64,000 bases of DNA from Burkholderiaceae bacterium (GTDB lineage: Bacteria > Pseudomonadota > Gammaproteobacteria > Burkholderiales > Burkholderiaceae_E), in assembly GCA_016710525.1 (NCBI GenBank), contig JADJVQ010000030.1, forward strand, positions 1-64,000. Reading direction: 5' to 3'. The position numbers and the translations under genes were made by a program. Positions 41,382-49,324 of this stretch are shown in pieces (position 1 is the first letter of the stretch; each line of letters begins with the position of its first letter). The notes under the pieces were generated by a model. It did not search any database and was not told where the DNA came from. It saw only the letters and a list, made by a program, of their open reading frames with translations.

Positions 41382-43091
41382 TCAGGACGACATTCCCGGA
41401 TTGCCCTGCATGCCGATCAGCCGAGGCTGGTTCAGGCGGCGCGTCGTGACCGTGCGGTGAGACTTCAGCCAGGTTTCGACGACATCCCAGATCGGTTCGC
41501 CCTTCGCGCCCTCGGCGACGGGGGCCCAGCCAGCCACCTTGTAGGTCTTGGCCGCGTCGATCAGTTGCCCGCCCAGTCGCATGTCGCTGATCCGCGCTCC
41601 GGCCTTGCCATTGGGATCGCAGGTGTAGGTGAGGCCACCGACCCGCACCATGTCGCCGCCCTGCTGGTAGTAAGGATCGGGGTTGAAGAGGTTGTCGGCG
41701 ACGTCCTCGAGCACCGTCTTGATGAATTCGCCCGTCATGTCGCTGACCGTGGTGTGCGGATAGGTGATCGCGGTCTGGTCCATCAGCAGCTCGCGCGTGA
41801 TCGTCTGGCCTGGCAGCACCGAGGTGCCCCAGCGGAACCCCGGCGAGAAACCGATCTGCGCACCCTTGACGTCGAGCATCGCATCGAGGATCAGCTGATC
41901 GAAGCTGCCATTGAAGTTGCCGCGCCGATACAGCAGTCCCTCGCTCACCGCGAGCGGCTCTTCGAGGCGCGCTTTGAACGGCGCCCGGACGCGATCGATG
42001 TGGGCCTGCATGGCGGGATCGGCCGGCAGCAGGTTGGCGAACACCGGCAGCAGCCGATAGCGGAAATCGCTGATTCGTCCCTGCTTGACGTCGAAATCGA
42101 GCACCCCCAGAAACTTGCCGTTGGAGCCGGCATTGGTGACCAGCGTCTTGCCTGCGGGATTGCCCACCACGATCGCTTCGGGCACGCCGTCGTGGGTGTG
42201 CCCGCCCAGGATGGCATCGATGCCGCGCACACGGCCGGCCATCTTCAGGTCGACGTCCATGCCGTTGTGCGACAGCACCACCACCACCTGCGCGCCCTTG
42301 CCCCGCACCTCGTCGACCATCTTCTGCATCCGGTCGTCCTGGATGCCGAACGACCATTCCGGCACGAAATGGCGCGGATTGGCGATGGGTGTGTACGGAA
42401 ATGCCTGACCGATGACCGCGACCGACACGCCGTTCATGTCGCGAAGCGCATAGGGTTTGAACACCGGGTCTTCGAAGTCGGTGGTCTTGACGTTCTGGGC
42501 CAGGAATTCGATGCGGCCGGCAAAATCCTTTTCGATGATTTCCTTGACCCGGTTCGCCCCGTAGGTGAACTCCCAGTGGGCGGTCATCATGTCCACGCCG
42601 ATCAGCTTGCAGGCATCGACCATGTCTTGCGCCCGTGTCCACAGCGACGTGGCCGAGCCTTGCCAGGTGTCGCCGCCATCGAGCAGCAGCGAGCCCGGGC
42701 GCGTCGCACGCAGGCGTTTGACCAGCGTGCTCAGGTGGGCGAAGCCGCCGACCTTGCCGAACGTGCGTGCCGCCGACTCGAAGTCCAGGTAGGTGAACGC
42801 ATGCGCCTCGCGCGACTTCGGTGCGATCCGAAACGCCTTGAGCAGATGCTCGCCCACCAGATGCGGCGCCTTGCCCAGCGCCTGCGCCACGCCGAGATTG
42901 ACGCTGGGCTCGCGAAAGTGGATCGGCATGAGCTGCGCATGGCAGTCGGTGAAATGCAGCAGATGCACATTGCCGAACCGCGGGATGTCGTACAGCGCTG
43001 CCCCGTCCGCCGCCTGCGCCGCGGGACTGTTCAGGGCCATGCCGGCCGCCTGCGCCATGGCCAGCATGTGGAGAAATTCGCGTCGGTTCAT
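41382..43091 (-). CDS. soxB: Thiosulfohydrolase SoxB
   Basis: The product has 569 residues. The N-terminus NRREFLHMLAMAQAAG is a Tat signal, as for all SoxB. The 5'-nucleotidase-like metal site is seen in LLHFTDCHAQLMPIHFREPS, LLLDGGDTWQGSATS and ILGGHTHDGVPEA, which bind two manganese ions. SoxB hydrolyses the sulfonate group from SoxYZ-bound thiosulfate or its oxidation products, releasing sulfate in the periplasm. A candidate operator and promoter lie just upstream (43126-43147), so it may have its own start of transcription besides reading through from soxX. Confidence 0.97.
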   Translation of the reverse strand: MNRREFLHMLAMAQAAGMALNSPAAQAADGAALYDIPRFGNVHLLHFTDCHAQLMPIHFREPSVNLGVAQALGKAPHLVGEHLLKAFRIAPKSREAHAFTYLDFESAARTFGKVGGFAHLSTLVKRLRATRPGSLLLDGGDTWQGSATSLWTRAQDMVDACKLIGVDMMTAHWEFTYGANRVKEIIEKDFAGRIEFLAQNVKTTDFEDPVFKPYALRDMNGVSVAVIGQAFPYTPIANPRHFVPEWSFGIQDDRMQKMVDEVRGKGAQVVVVLSHNGMDVDLKMAGRVRGIDAILGGHTHDGVPEAIVVGNPAGKTLVTNAGSNGKFLGVLDFDVKQGRISDFRYRLLPVFANLLPADPAMQAHIDRVRAPFKARLEEPLAVSEGLLYRRGNFNGSFDQLILDAMLDVKGAQIGFSPGFRWGTSVLPGQTITRELLMDQTAITYPHTTVSDMTGEFIKTVLEDVADNLFNPDPYYQQGGDMVRVGGLTYTCDPNGKAGARISDMRLGGQLIDAAKTYKVAGWAPVAEGAKGEPIWDVVETWLKSHRTVTTRRLNQPRLIGMQGNPGMSS

Positions 43092-43125
43092 GGTTGATGG
43101 CTCAAGCCGAAGGGTTCATGTCTAT

Positions 43126-43174
43126 ATGAGCAATCACGCATGCTCATGAAAAGTGGAGAGCCGCCGTGGCGGCT
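43126..43174 (-). promoter_or_regulatory. Hairpin plus inverted-repeat operator in front of soxB
   Basis: In the 90-bp soxX-soxB gap, AGCCGCC/GGCGGCT (43159-43174) makes a tight stem followed on the minus strand by CTCCACTTTTC, a weak attenuator. Next, ATGAGCA and TGCTCAT (43126-43147) form a perfect 7-bp inverted repeat around 8 bp. On the minus strand its second arm runs straight into TATAGA, a good -10. The same layout occurs before soxR, suggesting a SoxR (ArsR-type) operator. Confidence 0.55.
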
Positions 43175-43181
43175 ACGTGCC

Positions 43182-43835
43182 CTATTTGTTGACGGGAGAG
43201 GCCGGATCCATCAGCAGCGCCATGACATGCTGCATCTGCTGCTGCGTCAGGATGGCCGCATCGCCGTAGCGGGGCATCTGCGAGCAGGCATTGAACGCGT
43301 GGGAGTTGTAGATCTTGGCCCATGTGTACTTCAGGACGGCGTCGCCGGATCCGCGCAGTTTGCCGTACTGGTAGAGGGACGGGCCGATGTTGCCGAACGA
43401 CAGCTCTTTGGGCTGCAACTGATGGCAGGCGTAACAATTCGCGCCGTTGGGGGCAGTGGCCGAATCCGAAAACTGCAGGCCGCGGCCATTCTGCGCAATG
43501 CGCTCGCCCTCGGCCCAGCTGCCCAGGAACTTGCCATCGGCCGGGTACTTGATGGTCGCGATCGCGGCGCGCTCGAGCTCCTCGCGCACGGACTTGCTCA
43601 GTTCGGTCCCCACCGGCAGGCTGCAGGCCTTTTGCAGGGCGGTCTGGTTCAGGCGATCGAGTTTGGCCGGGCCGCGCTCGCTGAACGAAGCCTTCAGCAC
43701 CTGGGCAACCTGTTCATCGGACGGACCCGAGCTCATCGATGCGCAGCCGGCCAGCAACAGAGCGGCAGCGCTCGCGGGCAGCACCATCGACAACACACGG
43801 CGCATGCCGGCACGGTTGGAAATAGCTTGGCTCAT
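43182..43835 (-). CDS. soxX: Sulfur oxidation c-type cytochrome SoxX
   Basis: The product has 217 residues from the ATG at 43835. One haem-binding motif is present in NCYACHQL at about residue 135, and the distal part has YTWAKIYNSHAFNACSQMPRYG with the methionine ligand. The signal peptide contains LLLAGCASMS, a good lipobox, so this SoxX could be a lipoprotein rather than a soluble protein. SoxX pairs with SoxA to join thiosulfate to SoxY. It follows soxA by 13 bp. The N-terminal extension before the haem domain is long for the family. Confidence 0.94.
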   Translation of the reverse strand: MSQAISNRAGMRRVLSMVLPASAAALLLAGCASMSSGPSDEQVAQVLKASFSERGPAKLDRLNQTALQKACSLPVGTELSKSVREELERAAIATIKYPADGKFLGSWAEGERIAQNGRGLQFSDSATAPNGANCYACHQLQPKELSFGNIGPSLYQYGKLRGSGDAVLKYTWAKIYNSHAFNACSQMPRYGDAAILTQQQMQHVMALLMDPASPVNK

Positions 43836-43848
43836 GATCGGCTCCGGG

Positions 43849-44676
43849 TCAGCGCTTGATCGCGGGTGAATCCATCTTGCCGCCATTGGCGTTGACCCCC
43901 AGGAAGGTGATGAGGTCGACCGAGGCGGGTGACAGGTAGTTCAGTGCGGGAAACCGCTGCTGGCGGAAGCAGTCGAACAGGCGCCACTGCATCGTGCGCA
44001 CCGCACCCTGCGACACGCGATAGGCGGGCCAGGTGGCAAACGCCTTCTGCGCAGGCTCCAGCTTGGTCAGGTTGGGAAGATCCTGCAGGCGGATGCGCTG
44101 CCCGTCGACGCCGTGACAACTGGCGCACGAAAAATCGAACGGACCACCACGAAAGTAGAACATCTTGCGGCCGCGCTGGTAGGCCTCGACCTCCTTGGCG
44201 TGCTGCTGGGGCACTGCGATCTGCACGCCGCGGGATTCTTCGACCACGTAGGCGGTGAGCGATTCGAGGTCGGTGGCCGACTGGCCTTCGGACGAATAAG
44301 GCGACTTGACGACGTCAGCCCGATTCATGCCTTGCAGCGTGACCATGCAATGCACGAGGCGCGACTCGAAATCCATGACCTGGTCGGTGTCGGCGAAATA
44401 GCGCGGCAGCTTCGCATAGGCGCCCTTGACCACGCCCGGCCCCATGCCCAGATCACATTGCTCCAGGCTGGCGTTGCGCGGCCCGCGGCGGGCCTTCCAC
44501 AGGCCCTCCCCTTTGGCCGAAACCAGGTCGGCCGGATTGCCATCCTGCAGCATCTGGCGATAGCGTTCGATTTCGGCCACGGTCGAATTCTGCTGCGCGT
44601 GCACCGACGGCACGACCGCGCAGGCCAGGCTCGAGGCGAACAACGCCGCACCTGCGCGGCGAACTGTTGACTTCAT
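43849..44676 (-). CDS. soxA: Sulfur oxidation c-type cytochrome SoxA
   Basis: The product has 275 residues, with a signal peptide ending at SVHAQ. Only one haem motif, CASCHG (about residues 184-188), is present. In the N-terminal half the first haem site is replaced by isolated cysteines (EQCDLGMGPG and LVHCMVTLQG), as in mono-haem SoxA types. The catalytic cysteine that carries a persulfide is in RLFDCFRQQRFPAL (near residue 235). SoxAX oxidatively links thiosulfate to the SoxY carrier cysteine. It lies between soxZ and soxX in the operon. Confidence 0.95.
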   Translation of the reverse strand: MKSTVRRAGAALFASSLACAVVPSVHAQQNSTVAEIERYRQMLQDGNPADLVSAKGEGLWKARRGPRNASLEQCDLGMGPGVVKGAYAKLPRYFADTDQVMDFESRLVHCMVTLQGMNRADVVKSPYSSEGQSATDLESLTAYVVEESRGVQIAVPQQHAKEVEAYQRGRKMFYFRGGPFDFSCASCHGVDGQRIRLQDLPNLTKLEPAQKAFATWPAYRVSQGAVRTMQWRLFDCFRQQRFPALNYLSPASVDLITFLGVNANGGKMDSPAIKR

Positions 44677-44766
44677 GTGTGTCTCCTAGTGATCGATCGA
44701 GCACATCGGCTCACGTCTCTTGGGACGCTTGCCTGCCGAGAGCCCAGGTACGGCGTTCGTGCCCTG

Positions 44767-45078
44767 TCAGCCGACAGTGGCTTCGTCGGTCCGCTTCTCG
44801 CCCTTGGTATCGGTCCACGAGATGCCGATCTTGTCGCCCGCCTTGGCGCCCTTGATCTTGAATTGCAGATACGGGTTCTTGGAAATCGCCGGCCCCCAAT
44901 GGGCCGTCAGCACCGGCTTGCCATTGAGCGATGCGGTGACCTCGGTGATGTGCCAGGCAGGGATCGTCTTGCCGGCAGCGTCCTTGCGCTGTCCGGTTTC
45001 CATTTCGTGCGCCATGAGCACACGGACATCGGCCACGCCATCTTTGGCGGTGGCGCGAATTCGCATCGGATCGGGCAT
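44767..45078 (-). CDS. soxZ: Thiosulfate oxidation carrier complex protein SoxZ
   Basis: The product has 103 residues from the ATG at 45078, behind GGAGATAC. No signal peptide is present, as normal, since SoxZ is exported with SoxY. The sequence shows the SoxZ immunoglobulin-like pattern: DPMRIRATAKDGVADVRVLM, HEMETGQRKD, and the ISKNPYLQFKIKGAKAGDKI and ISWTDTKGE strands. It forms the scaffold for SoxY. The gene follows soxY by 57 bp. Confidence 0.96.
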   Translation of the reverse strand: MPDPMRIRATAKDGVADVRVLMAHEMETGQRKDAAGKTIPAWHITEVTASLNGKPVLTAHWGPAISKNPYLQFKIKGAKAGDKIGISWTDTKGEKRTDEATVG

Positions 45079-45135
45079 CTCGTATCTCCGGGTAATCAAT
45101 CGAGCAATGGGGGGCAATGCAACGGGGAGCGATGG

Positions 45136-45603
45136 CTAGCCGCCGCAGCCGCCCAGCGTGACCTTGATCTCTTTCTTGGTCATGTAGAACTTGCCATCCG
45201 CCTTGACCAGCGCGTACACATCGGAACTCTGGCCCATCTTGATGCGCATGTTCACGTCCGGCTCGGCCCCGTCCAGCAAGGTATAGGCGCCAGCCAGTGC
45301 GCTGGGGTTCTTTTCGACCAGCAGCGCGATCATTTCGGTCTTGGGCAGGTTGCTGCGAACGCCCACCGGCACCACTGCGCCGTTTTCGGCGATGTCGGGC
45401 GAATTGATCACCACGTCTTTGGAGTCGGTCGGGGTGCCCGCGCCCAGGGCCTTGAGCGTGTCGGCGATCGACTTGGTCTGGAAAGCCGAGGCGAACTGCT
45501 GCGCGGACGCGCGCCCCGCCGGCAGCAGACCCACGGCGACCAGCGCCGCATAGACACCCAGGCCGCCAGCGGCGCGCAGGGATTGACGTCGAGAGGGAAT
45601 CAT
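45136..45603 (-). CDS. soxY: Thiosulfate oxidation carrier protein SoxY
   Basis: The product has 155 residues. A Tat-type signal (SRRQSLRAAGGLG) precedes AGRASAQ. The C-terminal swinging arm ends in Gly-Gly-Cys-Gly-Gly, with the substrate-carrying cysteine at residue 153. Sulfur intermediates are attached here while SoxAX, SoxB and SoxCD act in turn. The upstream gap to soxD is 52 bp and contains an inverted repeat and a possible promoter. Confidence 0.97.
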   Translation of the reverse strand: MIPSRRQSLRAAGGLGVYAALVAVGLLPAGRASAQQFASAFQTKSIADTLKALGAGTPTDSKDVVINSPDIAENGAVVPVGVRSNLPKTEMIALLVEKNPSALAGAYTLLDGAEPDVNMRIKMGQSSDVYALVKADGKFYMTKKEIKVTLGGCGG

Positions 45604-45619
45604 GAAGTCTCCTAACAGA

Positions 45620-45641
45620 GGTTAACCGATCGATTTTAACC
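45620..45641. promoter_or_regulatory. Inverted repeat and possible promoter before soxY
   Basis: GGTTAA and TTAACC are inverted arms 10 bp apart, 17 bp before soxY. On the minus strand TAAAAT overlaps one arm and TTGAGA lies 15 bp upstream, a marginal promoter. It is AT-rich in a GC-rich region. Confidence 0.35.
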
Positions 45642-45655
45642 ACATCATCGCGTTC

Positions 45656-46804
45656 TCAACGCGCGCCACCCAGGATCCAGCGCACCACGGCGCGCAGGTC
45701 ATCGTCGTGCAGCTGCGCATTGGAAGGCATCGCCATCGATCCCCAATTGCCCTGACCGCCGTTGCGCACTTTCAGCGCCAGCAGATCTTCAGCCTTGGGA
45801 TCGGATTTGTAGCGCTCGGCGACCTCTCGAAACGAAGGCCCGACCAGGCGGCGATTGGCCGCGTGGCATGCCAGGCAGGCCGCGTCTCTGGCGATATCGA
45901 CGGGAGGCTTGAGCGCCGAGCCTTTGCCGATGTGCACCTGAGTGACCGCCGCCTGCGTGCCGGCGGCAGCGGCAAGACGCAGCGGATCGCGGGACGGCGG
46001 CTTCGTGGTGTCGGCGCCACGGAACGGTCCGACCACCCGGTTCTGCTCCGCCAGGTTGCCATGGGCATTGCGCGCGAACTCGGGCAGCCGCGATCGCTCG
46101 TCCAGGGACGCGGTCCGGCAATTGGACAGGCATGGATCGCCCTGGACGTCGGGCTTGCCCGCCAGTTCCCAGAGCCCCTTGTAGGTGGCCTTGCCATTGC
46201 GGTTGGGCAGCCGCTGCTGGACCTCGGCCATATTGCGATCAGACAGCACGAAATCGGCCGGCAGCACATCGCCCAGGTGCAGGATGTATGCAACGACCGA
46301 ATACACCTCTTCCACCGACAGCGACTTGGGTGCGTTCCACGGCATCGCCCGATTGATGTAATCCCACAGCGTCGACACCTGCGATACCTTCATCAGCGTG
46401 GTGCGCTGAGGGTAGTCGGCGCGCAGCAGATTGGCGACCCGGCCGGTTCGCACATCGTCCTGCGTGGTACCGCCGACGATGGGGCTGAAGACCTCGTTGG
46501 ACTCGCCGAAGATGCCGTGGCAGTTGGCGCACTTGGCCTCCCAGACATCCTGGCCCTTGGCCACCGAGCCGGAGCCCGCGGGCAGGCCTTTGAAGTCCGC
46601 GCGCACGTCGATATCCCACGCTTTGATCTCGGCCGGCGTGGCGCTTCGGCCGATGTCGCTCCAGGGGCGGGTCTTGCTCTGCGCCGGCGCCGTGCTCTGC
46701 GCCAGCGCCGCGCCAGACAGGGCCAGCAGCGTCGCGGCAGCCGCGACGAGGGCCGCCCACGCACCCCGGTGCGGGCTCGATCGGCGCTCAGTAGACCTGG
46801 ACAT
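45656..46804 (-). CDS. soxD: Sulfite dehydrogenase cytochrome subunit SoxD
   Basis: The product has 382 residues. A signal peptide (ALVAAAATLLALSGAALAQ) is followed by a first haem site CANCHG (residues ~91-95) and a second CLACH (~307-311), giving the di-haem SoxD form. Methionine ligands appear in RAMPWNAPKSL and SMAMPSNAQL. SoxD accepts electrons from SoxC during oxidation of the SoxY-bound sulfane sulfur. Its start overlaps the end of soxC by 17 bp. Confidence 0.93.
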   Translation of the reverse strand: MSRSTERRSSPHRGAWAALVAAAATLLALSGAALAQSTAPAQSKTRPWSDIGRSATPAEIKAWDIDVRADFKGLPAGSGSVAKGQDVWEAKCANCHGIFGESNEVFSPIVGGTTQDDVRTGRVANLLRADYPQRTTLMKVSQVSTLWDYINRAMPWNAPKSLSVEEVYSVVAYILHLGDVLPADFVLSDRNMAEVQQRLPNRNGKATYKGLWELAGKPDVQGDPCLSNCRTASLDERSRLPEFARNAHGNLAEQNRVVGPFRGADTTKPPSRDPLRLAAAAGTQAAVTQVHIGKGSALKPPVDIARDAACLACHAANRRLVGPSFREVAERYKSDPKAEDLLALKVRNGGQGNWGSMAMPSNAQLHDDDLRAVVRWILGGAR

Positions 46805-48161
46805 TGAACACCTCCCCCGTCTCGGAGACCTTCCACGACTGGATCGCGTTGTTGTGATAAATCGAGCGCGTGCCGCGCACCGCGCGCAGCTGGTTGATCT
46901 TGGGCTGCACGTGGCCGCTCTCGTCGATCGCGCGACTTTGCAGCACCGCGGGGCTGCCGTCCCAGGACCAGTCGAAATTGAAGCGCGTCAGCGCCTTGGG
47001 CAGCACCGGGCTCTCGAGGCGCGCGGGTCGCCAGTTGCGACCGCCGTCGACCGACACATCGACGCGCTTGACGCGTCCGCGGCCCGACCAGGCCAGCCCG
47101 GTGACGTTGTAGTAACCGTGGTCCAGCAGGACCTGTCCGCCCGAAGGCGTGGTGATCACCGACTTCACTTCCTGCAGCGAGGTGAACTGCCGATGGGTGC
47201 CGTCGGGCATCAGATCGATGTAGTGGATCACCTCGTCCTTGGTGTAGAACGGCTGATCGCCGACCTCGAGGCGGCGCAGGTACTTGACCCACGAAACCCC
47301 CTGCACACCGGGCACCACCAGCCGAAGCGGGTATCCGTTTTCGGGCCGCAGCATCTCGCCGTTCATGGCCCAGGCGACCATCACGTCATCGAGCGCGTTG
47401 GCCATCGAAATGGTGCGCGTCATGGAGGCGCCATCGGCGCCCTCGGCGAGCACATAGCGGCCCTCGCGCGTGTTGGCGCCGACCATGTCGAGCAGGGTCG
47501 ACAGCAGCACGCCGGTGTATTCGCAGCACGACAGCATGCCGTGGCTGTACTGAACCGTGGGCACCGCGACATTGCCCCATTCCATGCCGGTATTGGCGCC
47601 GCATTCGATGAAATGGATGCGCGACACCGCGGGCAGGCGCATCAGATCGTCCATCGTGAACACCCGCGGCTCACGCACCATGCCCATGATCATCAGCCGA
47701 TGGCCGCTCGGATCGATGTCGTACCAGCCCTGGTGGTGGCGTTCGAAGTGCAGCCCGTTGGGCGTCAGGATGCCGAACATGCCCTGCAGCGGGGTGAAGC
47801 TGACGCCGGCCGCCGAGACACGGGTCAGGCCCGGACTTTCGCGGCGCTGCAGGTTCCTCTCCCACTGCGAGGGCAAGCCATAGGCCCGAGCCGCCACCGG
47901 CTGGCCCAGGCTGCGCGTGTGCGCGGGCAATTCGAGGATCGCCGATTCGCCGGCGCCCACGGCTGCCCCGCGCTGCAGCGGGCCCGTCGCAGGGCTGACC
48001 TGCTTGCCGAGCGCACCGCCACTGGCGGCGGCGCCGGCTCCCATGGCCAGCGCCTTGCCCATGAACGAGCGGCGCGCCCGGCTGCCGGCCTGGGCCAGCG
48101 GATCGTCGCCCGCGACGATCGGCGCGGGCCGAATGCGGCCACCAATCCGGTTGTCTGACAT
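46788..48161 (-). CDS. soxC: Sulfite dehydrogenase molybdenum subunit SoxC
   Basis: The product has 457 residues with a perfect AGGAGG site. The N-terminus has a Tat motif (SRARRSFMGKALAMG). The molybdopterin domain includes FTPLQGMFGILTPNGLHFER and the molybdenum-ligating cysteine in HFIECGANTGMEW (near residue 187). The C-terminal dimerisation domain has VDVSVDGGRNWRPARLE. With SoxD it removes six electrons from SoxY-bound sulfur, so the pathway runs fully to sulfate without sulfur globules. Confidence 0.95.
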   Translation of the reverse strand: MSDNRIGGRIRPAPIVAGDDPLAQAGSRARRSFMGKALAMGAGAAASGGALGKQVSPATGPLQRGAAVGAGESAILELPAHTRSLGQPVAARAYGLPSQWERNLQRRESPGLTRVSAAGVSFTPLQGMFGILTPNGLHFERHHQGWYDIDPSGHRLMIMGMVREPRVFTMDDLMRLPAVSRIHFIECGANTGMEWGNVAVPTVQYSHGMLSCCEYTGVLLSTLLDMVGANTREGRYVLAEGADGASMTRTISMANALDDVMVAWAMNGEMLRPENGYPLRLVVPGVQGVSWVKYLRRLEVGDQPFYTKDEVIHYIDLMPDGTHRQFTSLQEVKSVITTPSGGQVLLDHGYYNVTGLAWSGRGRVKRVDVSVDGGRNWRPARLESPVLPKALTRFNFDWSWDGSPAVLQSRAIDESGHVQPKINQLRAVRGTRSIYHNNAIQSWKVSETGEVFNVQVY

Positions 48162-48231
48162 CCTGCCTCCTGAGGTGAATCGGGTACGCCGTGGGAGCCG
48201 CTCAGCAAGAGCAGCGGTGAAGTTCCGGCGC

Positions 48232-48612
48232 CTACTCGGTTTGCCGACGCTGCGCCTCGGCCTGTTGGAGGTCGTGCGCGAACTGCAGCAACTCTTTGGA
48301 GTCGGCCGAATCGCCGCTGATGCGGGCCGCAATGTGCACACAGACCGTGCGGCAGATTTCGGTCAGCGCGGTGTCGGACACGCCGTAGAAGGTGAAATTG
48401 CCCTCCTTGCGCCGCGTCAGCACGCCGGCCCGATACATCGAGTTCAGGTGACGGGAGATGTTGGTCTGGGTTCCGCCCGTCTCGTCGACGATCTCGGAGA
48501 CGCTGCGCTCGCCTTCGCAGATCGCATGCAGGATGCGAATGCGCATGGGCTCGGACAGCAGCGCGAAATACCGGGATACGGTCTCGAACACACGGCCGAG
48601 TTCGTCCACCAT
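48232..48612 (-). CDS. soxR: ArsR-family regulator SoxR
   Basis: The product has 126 residues from the ATG at 48612, behind AGGAGG. The winged helix domain covers LSEPMRIRILHAICEGERSV and GGTQTNISRHLNSMYRAGVL. Cysteines at 32, 87 and 91 (HAICEG, EICRTVC) fit the thiol-based sensing of SoxR repressors of sox operons, distinct from the MerR-type SoxR of oxidative stress. It leads the sox operon, 70 bp before soxC. An operator within its own promoter implies autoregulation. Confidence 0.9.
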   Translation of the reverse strand: MVDELGRVFETVSRYFALLSEPMRIRILHAICEGERSVSEIVDETGGTQTNISRHLNSMYRAGVLTRRKEGNFTFYGVSDTALTEICRTVCVHIAARISGDSADSKELLQFAHDLQQAEAQRRQTE

Positions 48613-48699
48613 CGGTCTCCTCCTGGCGCGCCGGTCGGCGCTTGTTGTTGTCCGGATCGCGGTCGCTGTTGGCACCGTTGTGGACGCTTGTTTTCATGG

Positions 48700-48728
48700 A
48701 ATATATGCGCATACGCGCATGTAGTCAA
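48700..48728 (-). promoter_or_regulatory. soxR promoter with embedded ArsR-type operator
   Basis: On the minus strand TTGACT (48728-48723), 17 bp, and TATATT (48705-48700) form a near-consensus sigma-70 promoter. The spacer is almost filled by the inverted repeat ATGCGC-N4-GCGCAT (48705-48720). A repressor bound there would block polymerase directly. The start of soxR is ~90 bp downstream; the same DNA lies ~37 bp before the divergent SoxS-like gene. Confidence 0.75.
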
Positions 48729-48756
48729 GAAGCCGAATTGAACGTACGATGAGGTC

Positions 48757-49324
48757 ATGCTGCGCAGCCCGCCCGCATCGCCTCCCGACCCATACCGCCG
48801 ACACGCCGTGCTTGCCGGACTGACGCTCGCGGCCTGCCCGCTCGCTGGCGACCTTCGCGGGCACGCCGCCCGGGCGTGAAACCCATCCGGCGGCGCTGCC
48901 CGGAACGGGGTCTCTGACCTCGCTGATCGGTCAGGCTGCGGCGCGCGGTGAGCCGGTGGTGGTGCTGTTCTCGCGGGTCGGCTGCGTCTGGTGCGCCGCG
49001 CTGCGTCGCGACCAGCTGTCGCACCTGGCGCGCGAGGCGCCGGCGCGCGGCGTTCGCGTCGTGGAGTTCGACGTGGGCGACACCCGGCAGTTTTCGCCAG
49101 GGCCGTCGAAAGATGGCGGCACCGGGGCCGCCGCATCGGGCGCCGATCTGGCGGACCGGCTGGGCGTCAGGGTGACGCCAACCGTGGTGTTCCTGGGGCC
49201 CCGCGGCGAACTGGCCGATCGGCTGATCGGTTATTCCTCACGGGACTTTTACGGCGCCTATCTGGACGAGCGCATCGAACGCGCCCGCGCGGCACTGCGC
49301 GCGGGAGGACCCGCCAGTCAGTGA
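48757..49324 (+). CDS. SoxS-like thioredoxin, probable frameshift in the signal region
   Basis: The thioredoxin domain reads from about 48854 to 49324: VVVLFSRVGCVWCAALRRDQ has the redox Cys-Val-Trp-Cys, and GVRVTPTVVFLGPRGE has the cis-proline. In that frame the only in-frame starts are GTGs around 48956, too late. An ATG at 48757 behind GAGGTC begins MLRSPPASPPDPYRRHAVLA, a plausible twin-arginine or Sec signal, in a different frame. One extra base near 48840 would explain this. SoxS/SoxW-type thioredoxins keep SoxY reduced and active. It is divergent from soxR and shares the operator region. Its end overlaps the convergent gene. Confidence 0.78.
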
